Source: Panacagrimonas sp963975245
Lineage (GTDB): Bacteria; Pseudomonadota; Gammaproteobacteria; Nevskiales; Nevskiaceae
DNA: 64,000 bases
Assembly: GCA_963975245.1 (NCBI GenBank)
Contig: CAXBFJ010000005.1
Span: 186,001 to 250,000 of the forward strand
Direction of reading: 5' to 3'
Part shown: positions 43,799-53,202 of the stretch, piece by piece
Layout: every line of letters begins with the position of its first letter
Numbering within the stretch: the stretch's first letter is position 1
Notes under the pieces: model-generated
Database searches by the model: none
What the model saw: only the letters and a program-made list of their open reading frames with translations
What the model was told of the DNA's origin: nothing
Program-made: the position numbers and the translations under genes

Positions 43799-45241
43799 AT
43801 GACCCTGCAAGCCCTCAAACTTCCGCAACAGTGGCAGTGGCGCGGTGGCGTCCCGCTGGTGGCGGGCCTATTCGGCATTAGCCTTGTCTGCGGTATCGGG
43901 GGCGCTTTATTTGCCGGCATTCCTGCACTTTTTTTGATCTTGACCGGAATGTGCACCTTGTTCATTCCGGGTGATGTGCGGGTCAAGGCCTATATGGGCC
44001 TTGCATCGGTGATCGGTGTGCTCTGCGCCGTGCCGCTCCTGTTCATCAGTGGCCTTTGGTCGGCATTGCTGTTTACAGCACTGTGCGTTGCCAGCTTCGT
44101 TGTTGCCGGCCGTGGCAGTCTCATTGATGAACTCAGCCCTGAAGTAGTACCGCAGCCCGAAAACGATCTGCGAATGCAGGCGAAGGTGGGTTTTGACGAA
44201 GCTGTCATGGGTTTCTTCCTGCTTTCGGCGCGCGTGCCCAGCGGTCACATGGCAGCGCGTATGTGTGATGAAGCGCTTGGTCTTGAGGAGTTGATTCGCA
44301 AGCGGGGATGGGATCACGCCCCTGAGACCATGCACAAGACACCGGAAGCACCGTCACAGGTCAATGCCCAGACTGCACGCTGTCAGGGGCTGGACTACGA
44401 GCGGATCAGCTTCGAGAGCGAGTTCGTACCCGATCCAGACCTGCCATTGGCCGGTGAATGGTTGCAGCACAACCGGAATAATCGCGCGAATGCCTGGATG
44501 CTCAGACACCCTGGTCCACCACGGCCCTGGCTGGTGTGTATTCACGGATATCGCATGGGCGAGGCCTGGATTGATTTCGGATTGTTCAATCCTCGGCTGC
44601 TGCATCGGCGCATGGGGCTCAACCTGCTCATGCCAACCTTGCCGCTACATGGTCCGCGCCGCATTGGTCGTCTCTCAGGCGGACATTATCTGGACGGAAA
44701 TCTGCTGGAACTGGTGCTCGCGCAGTCGCAGGCTCTCTGGGACTTGAGGCGGTGGCTGGCCTGGCTGCGTGACAGTGAGGATCAGCCTCAGATCGGCGTT
44801 TATGGCATCAGCCTGGGCGGGTACAACACCGGTCTGTTGACGGGGTACGAGCGTGACCTCGCTTTTGGTGTGGCCAGCATTCCGGTCGTCGACTTCGCTG
44901 AAGTGCTCTGGCGTGTCATTCCGCCGGTTCACAAGCAGTACTTCGAGGCACGCGGCATCACAGAAGATCACTACCGTGATCTTCTGCGTGCAGTTTCGCC
45001 CCTGACAATGCCCAGCCGCCTGCCGCAAGACGGGCGCTACGTTGTGGCCGCCAATGCTGATCGCATTGTCCCCGTGGGTCAGCCTGCTTTGCTGGCCCAG
45101 CACTGGGGCGTTGAGGCGCGGTGGTATCAGGGTTCGCACATGAGCATTGCCCACGAGTTTGAACCACGCATGACGCTTGAGCAGGCCGTGAAGCAGGCAG
45201 GCTGGTCCTCAGGAACGGGAACCTCTGACGAGGCAAGCTGA
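43799..45241 (+). CDS. membrane-anchored alpha/beta hydrolase family protein
   Basis: A 480-residue protein. Hydrophobic spans cover about 20-55 and 60-110, followed by a cytoplasmic or periplasmic segment and a hydrolase domain from about 215. Strand LVCIHGYRMG gives the oxyanion loop, and GIYGISLGGYNTG the nucleophile elbow (Ser about 348). NADRIVP is a likely acid region and HMSIAHEFEP the His. It resembles large dipeptidyl-peptidase-like esterases but the substrate is unknown. Confidence 0.75.
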   Translation: MTLQALKLPQQWQWRGGVPLVAGLFGISLVCGIGGALFAGIPALFLILTGMCTLFIPGDVRVKAYMGLASVIGVLCAVPLLFISGLWSALLFTALCVASFVVAGRGSLIDELSPEVVPQPENDLRMQAKVGFDEAVMGFFLLSARVPSGHMAARMCDEALGLEELIRKRGWDHAPETMHKTPEAPSQVNAQTARCQGLDYERISFESEFVPDPDLPLAGEWLQHNRNNRANAWMLRHPGPPRPWLVCIHGYRMGEAWIDFGLFNPRLLHRRMGLNLLMPTLPLHGPRRIGRLSGGHYLDGNLLELVLAQSQALWDLRRWLAWLRDSEDQPQIGVYGISLGGYNTGLLTGYERDLAFGVASIPVVDFAEVLWRVIPPVHKQYFEARGITEDHYRDLLRAVSPLTMPSRLPQDGRYVVAANADRIVPVGQPALLAQHWGVEARWYQGSHMSIAHEFEPRMTLEQAVKQAGWSSGTGTSDEAS

Positions 45242-45290
45242 AAATACGATTAGAAAGGCCGAGGATCAGGCCGCGAGGAAGACACAGAAA

Positions 45291-46412
45291 ATGACCAGAA
45301 TATGTATCAGTGGCACCGGGCTCTACACGCCGCCGGAGTCGGTTTCAAACGATGAACTCGTTGCCTGTTTCAATGCCTGGGTTGAGAAGTTCAACGGCGA
45401 GAATGCGGAGGCGATTGAACAGGGCAGCGTGCAGGCGCTGGCGCCTTCGTCGTCGGAATTCATTGTGAAGGCTTCCGGAATTCAGTCGCGCCACGTCGTC
45501 AACAAGTCTGGCTTGCTCGATGTGGACCGCATGCGGCCTCACATCGCCAGGCGCAGTGATGACGAGCCGAGCCTGCTGGTCGAGATGGGCTTGAGTGCCG
45601 CCAAGCAGGCGCTAGAGAGAGCAGGGCGTACCGGTGCCGACGTGGATTGCGTTCTGGTTGCCTGCTCGAACATGCAACGCGGCTATCCGGCGATGGCCGT
45701 GGAGCTTCAGCATTATCTGGGCGCTCAAGGATTTGGTTACGACGTGAACGTGGCCTGCGCTTCGGCGGCCTTTGGCATTCAGGCGGCCATTGATGCCGTG
45801 CGCAATGGCAACGCCAAATGTGCTCTCGTGGTGAGTCCGGAGGTATGCACCGGGCATCTCAACTTCCGCAATCGTGACTGTCACTTCATTTTTGGTGATG
45901 CGGCTACGGCTGTTGTCATCGAACCTCTGGACGCCGCGGTCTCATCGAATAGCTTCGAGATACTGGGCACCCGACTGCAGACGCGCTTTTCCAGCAACAT
46001 TCGCAACAATTTTGGCTTTCTCAATAGTGCGGAAGATCCGCCGCGGACCTGGGATGACGTGCTTTTTCGTCAGGAAGGTCGAAAGGTGTTCAAGGAAGTG
46101 GTCCCGATGGTGTCAGAGCTGATTACCAGCCATTTGGGCGCACTCGATATACAGACACAGGATGTGAAGCGCTTCTGGCTGCATCAGGCCAATCTGTCGA
46201 TGAACCAGCTCATCTCGAAACGGGTATTGGGGCGTGAACCCACAACCATTGAGGCGCCGGTCATCCTCGATGAGTACGCCAACACCAGTTCTGCCGGTTC
46301 GGTCATTGCATTTCACAAATATCAGGATGATCTCGTCGCAGACGACATCGGCGTGCTTTGCGCTTTTGGGGCGGGCTATTCGGCGGGTTGCGTCGTTCTT
46401 CGACGCGTTTGA
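45291..46412 (+). CDS. beta-ketoacyl-ACP synthase III (FabH-like)
   Basis: A 373-residue condensing enzyme, longer than the typical 320-residue FabH. The catalytic Cys156 is in VNVACASAAF, the His in WLHQANLSMN and the Asn in YANTSSAGS. It should condense acyl-CoA with malonyl-ACP; long FabH-like proteins of this type in Pseudomonas feed beta-oxidation intermediates into synthesis. It is coupled through TTGA to a CoA-type NUDIX gene. Confidence 0.88.
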   Translation: MTRICISGTGLYTPPESVSNDELVACFNAWVEKFNGENAEAIEQGSVQALAPSSSEFIVKASGIQSRHVVNKSGLLDVDRMRPHIARRSDDEPSLLVEMGLSAAKQALERAGRTGADVDCVLVACSNMQRGYPAMAVELQHYLGAQGFGYDVNVACASAAFGIQAAIDAVRNGNAKCALVVSPEVCTGHLNFRNRDCHFIFGDAATAVVIEPLDAAVSSNSFEILGTRLQTRFSSNIRNNFGFLNSAEDPPRTWDDVLFRQEGRKVFKEVVPMVSELITSHLGALDIQTQDVKRFWLHQANLSMNQLISKRVLGREPTTIEAPVILDEYANTSSAGSVIAFHKYQDDLVADDIGVLCAFGAGYSAGCVVLRRV

Positions 46413-47059
46413 GCCAGAACACCGCCAATCCGGAGGCTTTGGAACTGCGCTTGCGGCAGGCGCTTCAGGGCACGCATGACCGGAAGCCGCGCCCGGTTGC
46501 CAGTCTCGACCTTCCACTCGGCGCTGACCACTGGCTCAAGCCCGCATTCCTGAAAAAGCTGCGCCATGCCGCTGTGCTGGCCCCTGTCATTCGAAATGAA
46601 AACGAATATCGGGTGCTTCTGACGGTGCGGGCACAGCACTTGAGTTCGCACAAAGGCCAGATCAGCTTTCCGGGCGGGCGTCGCGATGATACTGATCGTC
46701 ATGCGGCGGCGACGGCTTTGCGCGAGTCCTATGAGGAAATCGGCCTGCCGGCGGATCGAGTCGAGATTCTGGGGTATCTGGCGGATTACCCCACGATCAG
46801 CAATTACCGCGTGACGCCTGTTGTTGGACTCATCCAAGGGCCCTTTGAACCGGTACCCGCGCCTGCCGAAGTAGCTGAGGTATTCGAGGTGCCCTTGTCT
46901 CATGTGCTCGACCCTCGCTCCTATACCCGCAAGAGACTGAGCCGTGATGGTCTGGTCATTCCGTATCACGAGCTGCATTGGAAACACTATCGTGTGTGGG
47001 GTGCCACCGCCGGAATGCTCTGGGACTTGTGCAAGATGGTGAATGATCGTGAAGCCTGA
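46409..47059 (+). CDS. NUDIX hydrolase, CoA pyrophosphatase (NudL) type
   Basis: A 216-residue hydrolase. SFPGGRRDDTD with LRESYEEIGLP is the CoA/acyl-CoA pyrophosphatase form of the NUDIX box (GG-x-x-D-x-x-D variant) and LLTVRAQHLSSHKGQ precedes it. It should cleave CoA or its oxidised and acyl forms. The TTG start overlaps the FabH stop, consistent with joint control of CoA-ester pools. Confidence 0.87.
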   Translation: MSQNTANPEALELRLRQALQGTHDRKPRPVASLDLPLGADHWLKPAFLKKLRHAAVLAPVIRNENEYRVLLTVRAQHLSSHKGQISFPGGRRDDTDRHAAATALRESYEEIGLPADRVEILGYLADYPTISNYRVTPVVGLIQGPFEPVPAPAEVAEVFEVPLSHVLDPRSYTRKRLSRDGLVIPYHELHWKHYRVWGATAGMLWDLCKMVNDREA

Positions 47060-47435
47060 TGCCGGACATGGAAGCGTATTGACCGAAGCGCTGAGCCTGC
47101 AGTACGAAGCCGCGGATCAAGGCTTTGATTGGCGAAACGCGGATGAACTCTGGGAAAAACTTCAGGAAGAGGTGAAAGAGCTTCAAGAGGCCGTACAACA
47201 GGGCCCTGAGCGAATCGAAGACGAACTTGGCGATCTGCTGTTCATGGTGGTCAACCTGTCTCGGCATCTGGGTTGTACCCCGACTGACGCGCTGGCCCGC
47301 GCCAACAGGAAGTTCCGCAGCCGATTCGGCTACGTTCTGAGTGAACAAGCAAAATGGCAAAGCCTGAAAGGTCAGGCGCGCCTTGAGGAAATGGAACGGC
47401 TCTGGAATGCGGCCAAGCTGAGCGAGCGAAGCTGA
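47043..47435 (+). CDS. MazG-like nucleotide pyrophosphohydrolase
   Basis: A 130-residue single-domain all-alpha NTP-PPase. EEVKEL and EDELGDLLF (about 43-48 and 65-73) are the EExxE...ExxD metal-binding set of MazG. It is half the length of full MazG. It overlaps the NUDIX gene by 17 bp, forming a group of nucleotide or coenzyme sanitising enzymes. Confidence 0.87.
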   Translation: MIVKPDAGHGSVLTEALSLQYEAADQGFDWRNADELWEKLQEEVKELQEAVQQGPERIEDELGDLLFMVVNLSRHLGCTPTDALARANRKFRSRFGYVLSEQAKWQSLKGQARLEEMERLWNAAKLSERS

Positions 47436-47442
47436 TTTGCGG

Positions 47443-48585
47443 CTAGGCGAAGTTCCCCCACTGGATCAGGGGTGGTGAGAATTTTTCCTTGGCCAGACTC
47501 TGACCACGCTTTTTCTTCTGTTCCAGTTCTTCAATGAGCTCGCGATAGGATTCCAGCTCAAAGCGCGGCGAATAGAGCTCAGCGCCCTGATGCTGATCGT
47601 AGGCCTCGAAACACTCGGTGATAAAAGTGCGCAGATTGGCGTAACGCACAGGTCCATAGGGGCGATAGCCATGGTTGGGTCGCTTGAACAGATAGTTTCC
47701 TTCAAAGCCATGACGTGATGCGATTTCCGGATAAACAGGCCAGGCTGAGCCGTTGGCGAGTTCATCATTGACATACTCGACCGGGTCACCGGCCTGCATC
47801 TGGATGCCCAGTTTCTGCAGCAAGGCTCGGGCAAGGTCTTCAGACACGAACAGCTTGCTGTGCACATGATCGTGCATGAAACATCCTCTGCTGGCCCATC
47901 GCGGAAACAATGGGAGCAGATCCATGCCTGCGTTGCGGCCTTCTTCGATCAGGGCAGTCTTGGAATCTTGCCAATACGCGTAGAAACCCAGACGCTTGAA
48001 TGTGCCTTCATTGAACAAGGAGATCGTCTCGTCGATGCTCAGCCCGAGCTTCCATGCCAGCAGCACAATTGATGAGTGACCGCGACCCAAGGGCCCCTCA
48101 TCAAGTGGCGCAGCCTGATCGCGGATCAATACAGGAATCAGATCAGGGTGAAGCCCCATGAAGCCTATGGACGGAAACAATGTAGTCCTGGATTCCAGCT
48201 GTGGGTAAGCATCACGAATCCGTTCCCATACCCAGGGCTGCATGAAGACCCGCTCATGGCTGCCATAGAAGTCATTCAGGTCTACACGCTGGGTCCGCCA
48301 ATTTTCGATAATCGTGTCGGTGGCCCAGCACACCGGCGGTACCAGATCGCCCGTGAGCGCCTGTATACACCGGCTCATATTCAGCACCTGGCAGTTGCCG
48401 ACCACAGCAAATCGCGCCTGCGGCGATCCTGGCCAGAGCTTCCGCGAATTTTCGTGCGAATCCTCTGGTGCAATCTGGCTGTTGTCGGGCTGAGTCATAC
48501 GATGGGTGCCACTTGAGAGAATCGAGGACAAAATGCTTGTCTGAATCGGCGTAGGTACACTCGTCACGAGGGGGATTCCGCTCAT
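47443..48585 (-). CDS. WcbI-like putative polysaccharide acetyltransferase
   Basis: A 380-residue protein with the GNCQ signature (FAVVGNCQVLNMSRCI) of WcbI-type proteins, which bind CoA and act in capsule synthesis in Burkholderia. A Ser/Thr/Pro-rich N-terminus precedes it; the start may be ATG 48585 or 48498. No capsule or glycan genes are nearby, so its role here is open. It is convergent with mazG and divergent from dapB. Confidence 0.65.
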   Translation of the reverse strand: MSGIPLVTSVPTPIQTSILSSILSSGTHRMTQPDNSQIAPEDSHENSRKLWPGSPQARFAVVGNCQVLNMSRCIQALTGDLVPPVCWATDTIIENWRTQRVDLNDFYGSHERVFMQPWVWERIRDAYPQLESRTTLFPSIGFMGLHPDLIPVLIRDQAAPLDEGPLGRGHSSIVLLAWKLGLSIDETISLFNEGTFKRLGFYAYWQDSKTALIEEGRNAGMDLLPLFPRWASRGCFMHDHVHSKLFVSEDLARALLQKLGIQMQAGDPVEYVNDELANGSAWPVYPEIASRHGFEGNYLFKRPNHGYRPYGPVRYANLRTFITECFEAYDQHQGAELYSPRFELESYRELIEELEQKKKRGQSLAKEKFSPPLIQWGNFA

Positions 48586-48662
48586 GGCGATAGAATTTCC
48601 TTGTGTAACGATGCAGCGGGCAGAATGGTTCCAGAACCGGGCAAATTGACCGTTTCGAACAA

Positions 48663-48677
48663 GGCACCGATCGTGCC
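48663..48677. other. inverted repeat in the wcbI-like/dapB divergent gap
   Basis: GGCAC-CGATC-GTGCC lies between the two divergent genes in a 223-bp intergenic space (48586-48808) that contains no gene I can support. Function unknown; may be an operator or simple secondary structure. Confidence 0.3.
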
Positions 48678-48808
48678 CGCGCACCTTTCTGTTTTTAAGT
48701 AACGATTGTTCTAAAACAAATGGGGTGGGCGCAGGCCTCTCTGCCGCGCTCGTTGAGCCCAGCATTTTTCAAAGATAAATAACCAGTATCGAAGGGATAA
48801 CAGCAGGA

Positions 48809-49621
48809 ATGACGAAAACGCGGATAGGAGTACTCGGAGCGGCAGGGCGCATGGGGCGAGCCGTCATGCAGGCAGGCGAGGCGGCTGGATGCGAGCTGGG
48901 CGCAGCGTTCGAGCGTCAAGGCGCAGCCCAGATTGGTGTGGATGCCGGCGAGTTGGCAGCCATCGACACCCGCGGTGTGCAGATCAGCAGCGATGTTGTC
49001 TCCGCTGCAGCAGACGCCAGGTTTGATGTGCTCATAGATTTCACACGACCGGAAGCCACTCTGGCAGCGCTCGATGCCTGCGTGAGCCACTCAATCCCCA
49101 TGGTGATCGGAACCACCGGGTTCACTGACCAAGCGCTGTCAGCTATTGAAAAGGCGGCAACGAAGATCGCAATCGTGAAGGCTGGAAATTTCAGCCTGGG
49201 CGTGAATCTGTGCCAGCAGCTGGTGCAGACCGCCGCGGCAGCATTGGGGTCGTCCTTCGACATTGAGGTTGTCGAAGCCCACCATCGCCACAAGGTGGAT
49301 GCGCCCAGCGGGACCGCCTTGATGCTTGGCGAGGCCGCAGCGAAGGGCCTTGGAACGCCGCTCAGTGATGTGGCGGTGTACGAGCGCTATGGACACACTG
49401 GTGAACGACCGGAAGGTGCCATCGGGTTTTCAACTGTGCGGGGAGGCGATGTCGTGGGCGACCACACCGTGATGTTTCTAGGAAATGGCGAACGCGTTGA
49501 GATCACGCACAAAGCCAGTTCCCGCCTGAATTTTGCCAACGGCGCGGTGCGCGCAGCGCAGTGGGTGGCAGGCCGCAAACCCGGTCTGTATTCCATGCAG
49601 GACGTACTGAGCCCTGACTGA
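48809..49621 (+). CDS. dapB: 4-hydroxy-tetrahydrodipicolinate reductase
   Basis: A 270-residue enzyme of lysine and diaminopimelate synthesis. GVLGAAGRMGRAVM is the NAD(P)H loop and VEAHHRHKVDAPSGTAL the catalytic signature with His-His and Lys. Length is typical. It is separate from carA, which it often precedes in other gammaproteobacteria. Confidence 0.97.
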   Translation: MTKTRIGVLGAAGRMGRAVMQAGEAAGCELGAAFERQGAAQIGVDAGELAAIDTRGVQISSDVVSAAADARFDVLIDFTRPEATLAALDACVSHSIPMVIGTTGFTDQALSAIEKAATKIAIVKAGNFSLGVNLCQQLVQTAAAALGSSFDIEVVEAHHRHKVDAPSGTALMLGEAAAKGLGTPLSDVAVYERYGHTGERPEGAIGFSTVRGGDVVGDHTVMFLGNGERVEITHKASSRLNFANGAVRAAQWVAGRKPGLYSMQDVLSPD

Positions 49622-49709
49622 GAGCATGGGTCAAATCTGACTTTTAACCCCGATCAGCGGGACGCTTCGTTTACAGGAGGACTCTTGGCAATCAAACGGA
49701 GCCTTCCTC

Positions 49710-51536
49710 ATGCGTCATGCAACTGCCTTTGCGGCTTTCAGTCTCGGTATGGCCAGCCTGCTGGCGGCCTGTTCTCACACTCATGTCCCGTCTGAATCTG
49801 ACGCACCTGGTGCGGCCTCTAGACCGGCGGGATACAAGGATGACGGGGTCGCGACACCGCCCCCCGAATCCAACGAGCAGGCCAGTCAATCCAGCCTTCT
49901 CGTCGAAGCCGAGGCGCTGGGGCAACGCCAAGAAGCAAAGCGCGCCATCGCGCAGCGACGCAAGCATTCAGAGAGAAACACCGCTAGCCGCGTGGCTCAA
50001 CTCGCAGAGTCACGGCCGGCACTGGCCATGCGTGTTGCACCGCCAGCGTGGGCGGGGCCAGCCGATCGCGAAAACTATGCGCATATCCAGCGCAGCAGCG
50101 TCATGCAGGTGCTTGATCAACCCGTCTCTACCTTCAGCGTCGACGTGGACAGCGGCAGTTATGCCAACGTCCGGCGATTCCTGGAACAAGGTCGGCTGCC
50201 GCCAACAGATGCAGTACGGGTAGAAGAACTCATCAATTATTTTGATTATGGCTACACCGCCGCGCGCGATCCGGATGTGCCGTTCTCGGTCACTACTGAA
50301 ATGGCTCCGACGCCCTGGAATCAGAACACGCATTTGCTGCATGTCGGCATTCAGGGCTGGTTGCCTGAAGTAGAAGGTGCAGGAACTAATCTGGTATTCC
50401 TTGTGGACGTTTCCGGCTCCATGCAAAGCCAGGACAAACTGCCGTTGGTCAAGACCGCCCTGAAAATGCTGACCGCAGAACTCGGTGAACAGGACCGCAT
50501 CAGTCTGGTTGTCTACGCCGGGGCCTCAGGCGTCGTGCTGGCGCCTACGCCTGGAAACGACAGGGCCGCAATCTCTGCTGCGCTGGATCGTCTGGAAGCA
50601 GGTGGTTCGACCAACGGTGGAGCCGGCATCCAACTGGCCTATGCGATGGCCGAGCAAGGCTGGATCGAAGGTGGCGTGAATCGCGTACTTCTGGCTACCG
50701 ACGGCGACTTCAACGTCGGGACGACCCGTTTTGAATCATTGCTCGATCTGGTACGTCAGAAGCGCAAGAGCGGTGTCGCGTTGACGACACTGGGGTTCGG
50801 GCAGGGCAACTACAACGATCATCTGATGGAGCAGCTGGCTGATGTTGGGGACGGCAACCACGCCTATATTGATTCCCTGCAGGAAGCGCACAAGATGCTG
50901 GTGCGTCAGCGCCGGGCAACGCTAGACACCATTGCACGCGACGTGAAAGTGCAGATTGAGTTCAATCCTGCGCAAGTCTCTGAGTATCGCCTCATTGGCT
51001 ACGAGAACCGCGCGCTCAAGCGCGAAGACTTTGCCAATGATGCTGTGGACGCAGGAGATCTCGGCGCTGGTCATAGTGTCACCGCCTTGTACGAGATTGC
51101 CTTGGCAGGCCATGGCGGCGAAAGCGTACGCCCCTTGCGCTACGCGCAGCCCGCGCCAGCGACGGACCTTTCGGGCGAGATCGCGCATCTGCGCCTGCGC
51201 TACAAGATGCCTGAGGACGGCGTGCAGGCGCGGAGCAGGCTGATAGAGCGCAGCCTGCATAAAACGGACGTTCTGGATGCGATTGAAGAGGCCAGTGAGC
51301 CACTTAAATTGTCCGCCGCGGTGGCAGCGTTTGGGCAGTTGCTCTCGGGTGGAGATCACATGAAGGGCTTCGACTACACTGACGTGGCAGGTCTGGCACG
51401 CCAGGGCGGTGAAGATGCATTTGGTGACCGCGCCGGATTTCTGCAACTGGTGGATCTCGCGGGCAGCCTCTCGCGCCAAGCGCGAGTCGGTGGCGGGCCG
51501 CGAGATGAATCCCGGATTCAGAACATCGGAGGGTAG
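49710..51536 (+). CDS. von Willebrand factor type A domain lipoprotein, YfbK-like
   Basis: A 608-residue lipoprotein. The lipobox LLAAC places Cys21 at the mature N-terminus. A Ser/Pro/Gln-rich spacer leads to an N-terminal vWF-associated region (STFSVDVDSGSYANVRRFL) and then the vWA domain, whose MIDAS motif DVSGS is followed by Thr and Asp (ATDGDFNVGT). The C-terminus (DUF3520-like, IAHLRLRYKMPEDG) is as in E. coli YfbK. Role unknown; it is followed by ECF sigma and anti-sigma genes. Confidence 0.88.
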   Translation: MRHATAFAAFSLGMASLLAACSHTHVPSESDAPGAASRPAGYKDDGVATPPPESNEQASQSSLLVEAEALGQRQEAKRAIAQRRKHSERNTASRVAQLAESRPALAMRVAPPAWAGPADRENYAHIQRSSVMQVLDQPVSTFSVDVDSGSYANVRRFLEQGRLPPTDAVRVEELINYFDYGYTAARDPDVPFSVTTEMAPTPWNQNTHLLHVGIQGWLPEVEGAGTNLVFLVDVSGSMQSQDKLPLVKTALKMLTAELGEQDRISLVVYAGASGVVLAPTPGNDRAAISAALDRLEAGGSTNGGAGIQLAYAMAEQGWIEGGVNRVLLATDGDFNVGTTRFESLLDLVRQKRKSGVALTTLGFGQGNYNDHLMEQLADVGDGNHAYIDSLQEAHKMLVRQRRATLDTIARDVKVQIEFNPAQVSEYRLIGYENRALKREDFANDAVDAGDLGAGHSVTALYEIALAGHGGESVRPLRYAQPAPATDLSGEIAHLRLRYKMPEDGVQARSRLIERSLHKTDVLDAIEEASEPLKLSAAVAAFGQLLSGGDHMKGFDYTDVAGLARQGGEDAFGDRAGFLQLVDLAGSLSRQARVGGGPRDESRIQNIGG

Positions 51537-51607
51537 GGCGTCTGGAGGCAGCGATTGCCACGTCGGCGGCGACAGAGCTCGCGCATGAAGTCACCGACGA
51601 ACAACTC

Positions 51608-52123
51608 ATGCAGCGTTATCAACGCGGGGACGCGGCTGCCTTCGAGACGCTTTATCGAAGGCATCGCGACCCCGTGTTTCGCTATTTTCTGCGTGGATGC
51701 TCTGATCGCGAGCGGGCAGCTGAGATGTTTCAGGATGTCTGGGCATCGGTCGTGCGCAGTCACGCCAGCTGGCAGCCGCGCGCTAAATTCACCACCTGGC
51801 TCTTCCGGCTCGCACACAATCGCCTGGTTGATGACTATCGCCTTGCCAGACTTTCGACCGAGCCGCTGGAAGCGGATCTGCCTGTTTCTGCGCCCTCCCA
51901 CGAACAGCCCGAAGCACAGTTATCAGGGCAACAGAAAGCGCAGCGAATTCTGCAGGTTATACAGTCCCTGCCGCCGGAACAGCGAGAGGCTTTTGTGATG
52001 CAGCAGGAATCCGGCATGAGTCTCGATCAGATTGGTCAGGCCACCGGAGTCGGGCGCGAAACGGTCAAGAGCCGCTTGCGCTATGCGCTGGCCAAACTCA
52101 GACAGGAGTTGTCCGATGTCTGA
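51608..52123 (+). CDS. ECF-type RNA polymerase sigma factor
   Basis: A 171-residue extracytoplasmic-function sigma factor from the first ATG. Region 2 (FETLYRRHRDPVFRYFLRGC to FTTWLFRLAHNRLVDDYR) and region 4 (LPPEQREAFVMQQESGMSLD then GVGRETVKSRLRYALAKL) are complete. ECF proteins of this kind usually begin with a T/D-D-E-Q-L segment; here that stretch is encoded just upstream, in frame from about 51542, but without ATG, GTG or TTG. The true start is thus uncertain. Confidence 0.88.
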   Translation: MQRYQRGDAAAFETLYRRHRDPVFRYFLRGCSDRERAAEMFQDVWASVVRSHASWQPRAKFTTWLFRLAHNRLVDDYRLARLSTEPLEADLPVSAPSHEQPEAQLSGQQKAQRILQVIQSLPPEQREAFVMQQESGMSLDQIGQATGVGRETVKSRLRYALAKLRQELSDV

Positions 52124-53186
52124 TCCCAATGACCGTGAATTCGAGGACTTTCTCGCCGGGCGCGACAAGGTTTCCAAGGCCTATCGAGAGGCAACGCGTT
52201 CAACGCAGGCGCCTGAGGAGCTTGATGCGGCCATTCTTGCGGCTGCACGCCAGGCGGCGAGCCGACCCAAAGCGGCGCGCCGGCCGCGCTGGATTCGCCC
52301 AATGGCACTGGCAGCAACTCTCATCCTGTCGCTCAGTGTTCTGGTCAACATCTGGCGTGATCCGGTGTCGCGTGAGCTGGCCTCCCCGGCCATGGATACC
52401 GCTGTCTTTCCGCCTGAACTCGGTGAGCCCGCCACCGCGCCATCAGAACCTCTTCCGAGTGCACGCGATTCGGGCAACTTGTCTTCTACTCAGCTGGAAG
52501 CGAGGTCGAAGGCTAAGGCACAAATCAGTGAGTCGGCTTCTGGCGCGGCTGAACAAGCGATCAGCGAAACACAAGAACAACCGATTCAGCAGGGCCATCC
52601 AAAGCCAGAATCAGATCCGAGTAAAAAGTCCGTGCCAAGCAAACCCGTGCCAGCCGCGCAGGCAACAGAAAGGAATGCAGCTCGCGTGGCGCCGGAATCT
52701 AAAACCGAAGTGGTTGCCCCGGCGCCGCCGATTGCGGGGGCGGCCACCATGATGTCCGATGACATTCGGGTGGACGAACCAGAAACGCAGGCAAATGTCA
52801 TCCAGGAGCGCGAGAAAGCCGCTTCGAAGGCGGAGCACCAAGAACGTCGAAGTCAGTCTCAGGAGCATCAGAAGCTGTCGCGAATTGCGGCGCCAGTGCA
52901 ACGCAAGGAGCAGGTCGTCGGCCAGGAAAAGCTGAGTCAAATGGATGGGACGACAGATGCTTACTCTGGTGCGCGAGCCAGTGCAGCAGAAGCTGATCAA
53001 TCAATAGCAGCCGCAGACGACGCCGGGGACCGTCGGGCCCTGTTCCAGTCTGAGGTGGAGAAGGTGCGCGGCCTGATCAAAGCCGACGAGCGGGATGAGG
53101 CGCGACGCGTATTGAGCAATTTGCGCGAGGCGTATCCCGATCAGTCATTGCCAAAGGATTTGCAGCTTTTTCTCGACCAGCAGTAA
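52116..53186 (+). CDS. putative anti-sigma factor, single-span membrane protein
   Basis: A 356-residue protein starting at ATG 52116, inside the sigma gene end (8-base overlap), with CAGGAG upstream. A short cytoplasmic part (1-60) is followed by one span at about 62-80 and a long Ala/Pro/Gln/Lys-rich periplasmic region, then a helical C-terminus (VRGLIKADERDEARRVLSNL). This is the standard layout of an anti-sigma partner but no zinc-binding HxxxCxxC motif is present. Function inferred mainly from context. Confidence 0.65.
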   Translation: MSDPNDREFEDFLAGRDKVSKAYREATRSTQAPEELDAAILAAARQAASRPKAARRPRWIRPMALAATLILSLSVLVNIWRDPVSRELASPAMDTAVFPPELGEPATAPSEPLPSARDSGNLSSTQLEARSKAKAQISESASGAAEQAISETQEQPIQQGHPKPESDPSKKSVPSKPVPAAQATERNAARVAPESKTEVVAPAPPIAGAATMMSDDIRVDEPETQANVIQEREKAASKAEHQERRSQSQEHQKLSRIAAPVQRKEQVVGQEKLSQMDGTTDAYSGARASAAEADQSIAAADDAGDRRALFQSEVEKVRGLIKADERDEARRVLSNLREAYPDQSLPKDLQLFLDQQ

Positions 53187-53202
53187 GTCCGATCCAAGCG
53201 AC

